A stretch of DNA of 64,000 bases from Methylobacter luteus IMV-B-3098 (GTDB lineage Bacteria; Pseudomonadota; Gammaproteobacteria; Methylococcales; Methylomonadaceae), in the NCBI RefSeq assembly GCF_000427625.1, contig NZ_KE386569.1:187376-251375 (forward strand). Reading direction: 5' to 3'. The stretch's first letter is position 1. The number at the start of each line of letters is the position of its first letter. Under the pieces are notes generated by a model. That model had not been told where the DNA came from and made no database searches. It saw nothing but the letters and a program-made list of their open reading frames with translations. A program made the translations under genes and the position numbers. This document shows positions 59,066 to 64,000 of the stretch, in pieces.

Positions 59066-60752
59066 TAAAAAGAAATTGAAATTAGTATTGTGCTGGCATA
59101 TGCATCAGCCGGAATATAGAGACTTACAGACAGGCGAATATAAACTGCCGTGGACGTATCTCCATGTGATTAAGGATTATGTTGATATGGTGGCGCATCT
59201 GGAAGCCGTGCCCAAAGCCAAGGCCGTAGTAAACTTTGCTCCTATCTTGCTGGAGCAGATAGAGGACTATGCCAAGCAGGTCAGTAGTTATTTGCATGAT
59301 GGTATTTCAATTACTGACCCGCTATTGGCGGCGCTGGTCGAGCCGAGCATTCCAGCCGATCCCGAAGCTCGCTTGAAGTTGATTAAGGACTGTATGCGTG
59401 CCAACCGGGAGCGGCAAATCAATCGTTATCCGGCGTTTAAAAAATTGGTTGAGATGGCTGAATGGCTTGAGCACCATTATGAGTCTTTAAATTACGTCAA
59501 TTCTCAATTTATCAGTGACATTCTAGTCTGGTATCACCTGGCCTGGATAGGGGAAACCGTCAAGTTAGCGGACATCAGAGTCAAGCGCTTGATAGAAAAA
59601 GGCGCCGGTTATACGCTGCATGAAAGACTGGAAATCCTGGAAATTATAGGCGAGCAACTGGCCAACGTCATTCTCAGGTATAAGGTATTGGCCAGAAAAG
59701 GCCAGATTGAGCTGTCGGTAACGCCTTATGCGCATCCTATCATGCCGCTTTTATTGGATTTGAACTCCACGCATGAGGCCATGCCTCATGCGCCGCTACC
59801 GGAACTGGATGCTTATCCGGGCGGAGAAGAGCGAGTCAGATGGCATCTCGAAAAAGGCGTGCAGACCTTTAAACGCTTTTTTGGTTTTAAACCGAAAGGA
59901 TGTTGGCCTTCAGAAGGCAGTATCAGCGAACAGACGTTGAAAATACTGGATGATGTCGGTTTTGACTGGGCGGCAAGCGGCGGCTCGGTGGCGCATAACA
60001 GTTTAAATCTGGTTGAAGACGCGGAAAAGCCAAGCATACATCACGCTTTTATGCTTCGAGATACCGATATCGCCTGTTTTTTCCGCGATGACGGATTATC
60101 CGACCTGATCGGTTTTGAGTATTCCAAATGGCATGCCGATGATGCTGTCAGCGATTTGATTCATCATCTGGAAAATATTGCCATGCATGAGCCGGATGAT
60201 ACAGTCGTTCCCATCATTATGGATGGCGAGAATGCCTGGGAATATTTTCCTGCTAACGGTTACTATTTTCTTAGCGCTTTATATAAACGATTATCCAGTC
60301 ATCCGGGGATTGAATTAACTACTTTTTCAGAATGCCTGAAAAATAGGGTAGAGGTTAAGCCTTTGTCCAGATTGGTTGCCGGCAGTTGGGTCTATGGTAC
60401 TTTTTCAACGTGGATAGGCGATGTCGACAAAAATCGGGGATGGGATATGCTCGGTGACGTTAAATGGGCATTTGATAAAGTCGTTTCCACAGGACGCTTG
60501 ACTGACGAACAAGTACAGAAGGCTGAGTTTCAGCTCGCAGTTTGCGAGGGTTCCGACTGGTTTTGGTGGTTTGGCGATTACAATCCCGGCGAAGCGGTCA
60601 GCAATTTTGAAAAACAGTTCCGGCTCAATTTGACCAATTTGTACAGGTTATTAGGTGAGGAACCGCCGGCTTATCTGTCCATGTCATTTACCCAGGGTTC
60701 AGGCGCTCCTGCTATGGGCGGCGCCATGCGGCCCGGCATTGAACACATTTAA
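59058..60752 (+). CDS. glycoside hydrolase family 57 protein (alpha-amylase/amylopullulanase type)
   Basis: Probably cleaves or rearranges alpha-1,4-glucans in the cytoplasm. It has 564 residues, GH57 seven-stranded barrel: conserved region 1 LCWHMHQPEYRD, later GCWPSEGSISE with the nucleophile Glu, then FRDDGLSDLIGFEYSKWHADD and IMDGENAWEYFPANG. No signal peptide, so it acts inside the cell. Its ATG overlaps the CATTATGTT of the glgC remnant. It lies between glgC and malQ, so glycogen turnover or branching is the most likely role; exact specificity (amylase, pullulanase, branching) is not clear. Confidence 0.9.
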   Translation: MFDKKKLKLVLCWHMHQPEYRDLQTGEYKLPWTYLHVIKDYVDMVAHLEAVPKAKAVVNFAPILLEQIEDYAKQVSSYLHDGISITDPLLAALVEPSIPADPEARLKLIKDCMRANRERQINRYPAFKKLVEMAEWLEHHYESLNYVNSQFISDILVWYHLAWIGETVKLADIRVKRLIEKGAGYTLHERLEILEIIGEQLANVILRYKVLARKGQIELSVTPYAHPIMPLLLDLNSTHEAMPHAPLPELDAYPGGEERVRWHLEKGVQTFKRFFGFKPKGCWPSEGSISEQTLKILDDVGFDWAASGGSVAHNSLNLVEDAEKPSIHHAFMLRDTDIACFFRDDGLSDLIGFEYSKWHADDAVSDLIHHLENIAMHEPDDTVVPIIMDGENAWEYFPANGYYFLSALYKRLSSHPGIELTTFSECLKNRVEVKPLSRLVAGSWVYGTFSTWIGDVDKNRGWDMLGDVKWAFDKVVSTGRLTDEQVQKAEFQLAVCEGSDWFWWFGDYNPGEAVSNFEKQFRLNLTNLYRLLGEEPPAYLSMSFTQGSGAPAMGGAMRPGIEHI

Positions 60753-60772
60753 ATATATTAAGCAGGAATGAC

Positions 60773-62233
60773 ATGTTAAGCAAACGCCGCGCCGGCATAC
60801 TGTTGCATATTTCATCATTGCCAGGTGCTGGCAGTCTGGGGGACTTGGGTCAGGAAGCGTATCATTTTGTTAATTTTCTAGCGGATGCCGGCATCGCCGT
60901 ATGGCAAACGCTACCCTTGGGCATGACCCATGCGGATCGTTCGCCTTATCAATGTTTATCGGCACACGCCGGTAATCCGTCATTTATTAATATGGATTGG
61001 TTGGCTGATAAAGGCTGGTTGCAGTTATCCAGTCAAATCTATCAGAATGCTTCGAATTCCGACAAGGGCTACTTGATGGCATTGGCTTTTCAAGAGTTTC
61101 TGGAACGTGCCGAGACACAGGATAAAGAACAGTTTGCGGATTTTTGTGAGGCTCAGGCGTTCTGGCTCGATGATTTTGCCGTATTTATTGCGCTCCGGAA
61201 TGAGTTTAATCAACTGTGCTGGAATCAGTGGCCAGAGCACTTCAAGGAAAGAGACGTAAAAGCGATTAAAGAAGCCCGTCGTCGTTTAAATACGGAAATT
61301 GAGAGAATTAAATTCGAACAATATATCTTTTTCAGGCAATGGCTGGAATTAAAGGCTTACGCTAATCAGCACGGCGTGCTGTTATTCGGCGATATTCCGA
61401 TTTTCGTGTCTTATGACAGCGCTGACGTGTGGGCTAATCGCCAGGTTTTTAAACTCGACGAGTCCGGTCAAATGTCCGTGGTGACAGGTGTGCCGCCCGA
61501 TTATTTTTCCGCTACAGGCCAGCGCTGGGGAAATCCCCATTATGACTGGGAATATCTGAAGGATACCGGATTTCACTGGTGGGTTGAGCGTATGCATACG
61601 CAGCTCGAGCTGTTCGACATTTTGCGCATCGATCATTTCCGAGGACTCGAGGCAGCCTGGGAGATACCGGCCGAGGAAGAGACGGCGATTCATGGCCAGT
61701 GGGTTAAGGCTCCGGGAAAAGACCTGCTGAACGCCATAAAAGCTGAACATGGATCGATTCCATTGGTTGCCGAGGATTTGGGCATTATTACTCCTGAAGT
61801 CGTGGAATTGCGGGACGAATTTGAACTGCCGGGCATGAAGATTCTGCAATTTGCTTTCGGTAGCGGGCCTGATAATCCTTATTTACCGAATAACTATGAA
61901 AAAAACTGCGTGGTTTATACCGGCACTCACGACAATGATACGACTTTAGGCTGGTCGCAAGCGTTGAGTGAGGAGGAAAAAAGATTCGTCTATGAATATC
62001 TCGGTAACCCCGCAATGCCTTTGCACTGTGCTCTGATACACGCCGCGCTGGCATCGGTTGCTAATTTGGCGATTATTCCTATGCAGGATATTCTGGAGCT
62101 GGATTCCAGTCATCGGATGAACGTTCCCGGTACTATTGAGGGCAATTGGCAATGGCGCTTTCAATGGGGGCAATTGTCACATGAGCGGGCTACCAGATTG
62201 GCTCATCTTATCAAATTGTTTAATCGCAATTAA
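60773..62233 (+). CDS. malQ: 4-alpha-glucanotransferase (amylomaltase)
   Basis: GH77 enzyme that transfers maltodextrin segments between glucans; needed to use short glycogen breakdown products. It has 486 residues. Motifs: GILLHISSLPGAGSLGDLG, the catalytic Asp in DILRIDHFRGLEAAWEIP, Glu region LVAEDLGIITPEV and TGTHDNDTTLGW. The ATG follows AGCAGGAATGAC. Last gene of the plus-strand glgC-GH57-malQ set, closed by a terminator. Confidence 0.96.
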   Translation: MLSKRRAGILLHISSLPGAGSLGDLGQEAYHFVNFLADAGIAVWQTLPLGMTHADRSPYQCLSAHAGNPSFINMDWLADKGWLQLSSQIYQNASNSDKGYLMALAFQEFLERAETQDKEQFADFCEAQAFWLDDFAVFIALRNEFNQLCWNQWPEHFKERDVKAIKEARRRLNTEIERIKFEQYIFFRQWLELKAYANQHGVLLFGDIPIFVSYDSADVWANRQVFKLDESGQMSVVTGVPPDYFSATGQRWGNPHYDWEYLKDTGFHWWVERMHTQLELFDILRIDHFRGLEAAWEIPAEEETAIHGQWVKAPGKDLLNAIKAEHGSIPLVAEDLGIITPEVVELRDEFELPGMKILQFAFGSGPDNPYLPNNYEKNCVVYTGTHDNDTTLGWSQALSEEEKRFVYEYLGNPAMPLHCALIHAALASVANLAIIPMQDILELDSSHRMNVPGTIEGNWQWRFQWGQLSHERATRLAHLIKLFNRN

Positions 62234-62236
62234 CAC

Positions 62237-62263
62237 AAGGCGACCAATCAAGGTCGCCTTTAG
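62237..62263. terminator. bidirectional terminator between malQ and the mxaJ/xoxJ gene
   Basis: AAGGCGACC (62237-62245) and GGTCGCCTT (62252-62260) form a perfect 9-bp stem with six-base loop. It serves malQ on + and the methanol-dehydrogenase-associated gene on -. Confidence 0.8.
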
Positions 62264-62275
62264 AATCAAGACTAT

Positions 62276-63145
62276 TTAGTCATCATCTTCGCGTTTCACC
62301 TGTTTCGGTATCGGCAATAAGGGAACGTTATAGCTTTTAATGATTGCCTGAATCTGGTCTGCTTTGGCGACAATCAGTTTATTGAGCGTTTCCTGTCTGG
62401 CCTTGTCGCCATAGCGCACGCCCATCGCCATTGAGAAATCGAATTTCATGCCGGGGGCCGATTGCATCGGAATCATCGTATAACTGTTCTTTGAGCTTTG
62501 TGAGATGACATAGCCGGCCATCGGTCCCCAAAGAATAACCATGTCGATCTTTTTCGCATTTATATCATTGAGTATCTGCATGGCCACGTTATTTTCCGCA
62601 TCACCCGACATGGATTGATAGGGAATACCTTGGTCAAGCAGGCCGTTTTTTTGCAGCCAGGCTGTTCCTGGGCCTCGATCAAACATGGCAATCCGCAGAT
62701 CTTCCTCACGTTCCGGCGACAAATCGGCCAACTGCGAGGCATCCTTTATGTCATCCCATCCGCGGCCCTTGGCAATCAACAGCACATAAGTCGAATGGTA
62801 GTAGGGCACTGTCGTTAACGTGAGGTCATAGTCGGCAGGAACGCCCATGATGACATCGCACTTAAACTCTTTACTGTCTACATCGTCTTCTTTTAATGGC
62901 GCGTTCAAGGTATTGCGAACAAAGCCGATGCGTTGAGGAAGCCATGTGTATTCAAGCGTCTGGCCGAGTTCCTTGGCGAACAGTTCGGCGATTTTATTTT
63001 CAAAGCCGTCCTGATTTTTAGTCGAATAAGGCGGGTTCAATGGATCCGCGCAGACTTTGAATTTTTCTTCCGCCGCGGCCGAAAGCGTCACTGCGGTTAG
63101 AAATAATCCGGCAAGTACTTTATTAATCTGATGCGAAGCCCGCAT
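62276..63145 (-). CDS. methanol dehydrogenase-associated periplasmic binding protein (MxaJ/XoxJ)
   Basis: Periplasmic substrate-binding-like protein always linked to PQQ methanol dehydrogenases; thought to help load cofactor or activate the enzyme. From ATG 63145, after AAGGAGAACTTA, it has 289 residues with a signal peptide cleaved near SAAAE. Motifs: VCADPLNPPYSTKNQDGFEN, YTWLPQRIGFVRNTL, KCDVIMGVPADYDL and PYYHSTYVL. It lies 150 bases after the split ORF and 0.7 kb after the large subunit. The sequence alone does not decide between MxaJ (calcium enzyme) and XoxJ (lanthanide enzyme); no mxaG or mxaI follows, which leans to XoxJ. Confidence 0.88.
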   Translation of the reverse strand: MRASHQINKVLAGLFLTAVTLSAAAEEKFKVCADPLNPPYSTKNQDGFENKIAELFAKELGQTLEYTWLPQRIGFVRNTLNAPLKEDDVDSKEFKCDVIMGVPADYDLTLTTVPYYHSTYVLLIAKGRGWDDIKDASQLADLSPEREEDLRIAMFDRGPGTAWLQKNGLLDQGIPYQSMSGDAENNVAMQILNDINAKKIDMVILWGPMAGYVISQSSKNSYTMIPMQSAPGMKFDFSMAMGVRYGDKARQETLNKLIVAKADQIQAIIKSYNVPLLPIPKQVKREDDD

Positions 63146-63296
63146 TAAGTTCTCCTTGTGTAAATTGAACAATAAGAATCACTAGTTTACTGTATAACGA
63201 TTTGTTATTTAAACAAAAAATTAGTTCAATGCAGTGATTGGAACTAGTCAGGTAGAATCGTATCCGGCTTAATATTAAGTTCAGCGAAGATTTTCG

Positions 63297-63712
63297 TTAA
63301 CAGTTTTTTTCTTCATCAATAATTCTGTGCCTTAATCCATAAGGATATTGGGTCGTGCAGGCTGCGGCAATATCCAAGCAGTACTCAAAAATTGTTGAGT
63401 GTCTTTGCGCGGGTAGTGCTCTAGACACAGTTGATCTTAATTCTGCCAGCAAACGGGCAGAAGGCCGGTTATGAGCAAAGCGATTAAGGAAAGCATTGGC
63501 ATCTTCAATGCTGACTGCTGAATGCTTGCTATGCGATCTAAAAAAACAATATGTTCGATAAGAAAGTTGTAGTGAATCCTTAATTCTCCAGGCTGATTTT
63601 CGCCATTGACCCATATGATCTCAATTAATGGAATCAAATTCAGAAAATAAAAATCGGCAGGGCACGGGTTGAACTCAGTCATTAACTGATCGAATGCATG
63701 TTGCGGTGACAT
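63297..63712 (-). CDS. conserved-looking gene split in two frames at a slippery heptamer
   Basis: Frame one starts ATG 63712 (MSPQHAFDQLMTEFNPCPAD) and runs to IEHIVFLDRIA, where family-like sequence stops. The -1 frame continues with SKHSAVSIEDANAFLNRFAH and RRSARLL-type helices to a stop at 63297. The joined product is about 138 residues, helical, without signal. The switch falls at GTT TTT TTA, i.e. U-UUU-UUA in the zero-frame register. Either programmed -1 frameshifting, a recent indel in the T7 run, or a sequencing error. Unrecognised function; it lies between the methanol dehydrogenase large subunit and the J gene. Confidence 0.6.
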
Positions 63713-63791
63713 AGAATTTCTTATGATAAGGATAGAAAAGTCTAACTATAGCTTAGGTTTATATTATGTCCAGCTTAAGAAATTGATTGGC

Positions 63792-63824
63792 AAAAAAAAG
63801 CCCTGACCGATTACCGGTCAGGGC
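63792..63824 (-). terminator. intrinsic terminator after the methanol dehydrogenase large-subunit gene
   Basis: GCCCTGACCG (63800-63809) and CGGTCAGGGC (63815-63824) form a perfect 10-bp stem; on the minus strand it is followed by eight T (63792-63799). It separates the abundant large-subunit transcript from the downstream genes. Confidence 0.92.
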
Positions 63825-63859
63825 TTTTCAGGATCAACCTAAAAAATCAGATCGATTTA

Positions 63860-64000
63860 TTAATTAGGTAATGCGAATACAGTTAATGTACCACCTAATT
63901 TAGTGAAAGAGCTCAAGCTTCTGTATGCGCCAACAGCACCTAAACCTTCAGAGTTTGAGTTTTCTTCACCGGTGTCAAGACCTGCTGCGATACCGATACC
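63860..64000 (-). CDS. PQQ-dependent methanol dehydrogenase large subunit, C-terminal 46 residues (MxaF or XoxF)
   Basis: The gene runs off the window; only its end is present. The minus strand reads [20 protein letters not shown] then [20 protein letters not shown] and VFALPN before TAA (63862-63860). This is the conserved last beta-propeller blade of methanol dehydrogenase alpha subunits ([11 protein letters not shown]...GG..TVFALP). The enzyme oxidises methanol to formaldehyde in the periplasm and passes electrons to cytochrome cL. Whether it is the calcium (MxaF) or lanthanide (XoxF) type needs the active-site part outside the window. Strong terminator downstream. Confidence 0.85.
   Translation of the reverse strand, partial: GIGIAAGLDTGEENSNSEGLGAVGAYRSLSSFTKLGGTLTVFALPN

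Overview
The window looks like chromosome from a gammaproteobacterial (type I) methanotroph or close methylotroph. The evidence is gammaproteobacterial gene order (rpsB-tsf-pyrH-frr-uppS-cdsA-dxr-rseP; lolA-rarA; accA-tilS; pyrG-kdsA-eno-ftsB-ispD-ispF-truD; surE-pcm) together with C1-specific genes: two tandem MtdB-type methylene-tetrahydromethanopterin dehydrogenases, the 3' end of a PQQ methanol dehydrogenase large subunit, and an MxaJ/XoxJ-type periplasmic protein. I see no rRNA, tRNA, CRISPR array, prophage or complete insertion sequence.

Layout. 0-7.5 kb: translation, UMP kinase, isoprenoid/undecaprenyl and phospholipid genes, all on +. 7.5-11.6 kb: dsbC, then divergent mutS and pncC, with dispersed repeats at gene ends. 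11.6-17.8 kb: an accessory stretch with an unrecognised 507-residue protein, a type IV pilin behind a sigma-54 promoter, a VapBC toxin-antitoxin pair, a DUF1264 protein, a small membrane ORF, a MITE-like element and two orphan proteins. 17.8-22.4 kb: an AttEFGH-like ABC cassette (small membrane protein, ATPase, FtsX-type permease, lipocalin-like AttH). 22.4-24.6 kb: a threonine dehydrogenase / 2-amino-3-ketobutyrate ligase pair. 24.7-32.6 kb: cupin, orphan NarL-type regulator, the mtdB pair, NAD-type isocitrate dehydrogenase, 5-formyl-THF cyclo-ligase, nspC and a quinone oxidoreductase. 32.9-39.2 kb: a REC-GGDEF-EAL protein, PBP1b, LolA, RarA. 39.5-51.9 kb: housekeeping genes ending in surE-pcm-yqaA, where nlpD-rpoS would usually follow but does not. 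52-53 kb: an AT-rich DUF2971-like gene. 53-62.2 kb: a secretin-domain protein and a glycogen cluster (glgA and glgB on -, glgC, GH57 and malQ on +). 62.3-64 kb: the methanol dehydrogenase locus on -.

How the genes work together: methanol oxidised in the periplasm gives formaldehyde, which the H4MPT pathway (MtdB) carries toward formate. Surplus carbon can be stored through GlgC-GlgA-GlgB and remobilised by GH57/MalQ. The most notable oddities are: a gene between the methanol dehydrogenase and J genes split in two frames at a U-UUU-UUA heptamer; ftsB with no conventional start codon in front of its membrane segment; a decayed second glgC tail that supplies the start codon of the GH57 gene; tandem mtdB paralogues that differ in the dinucleotide-binding loop; and repeats that supply the stop codons of mutS and pncC.
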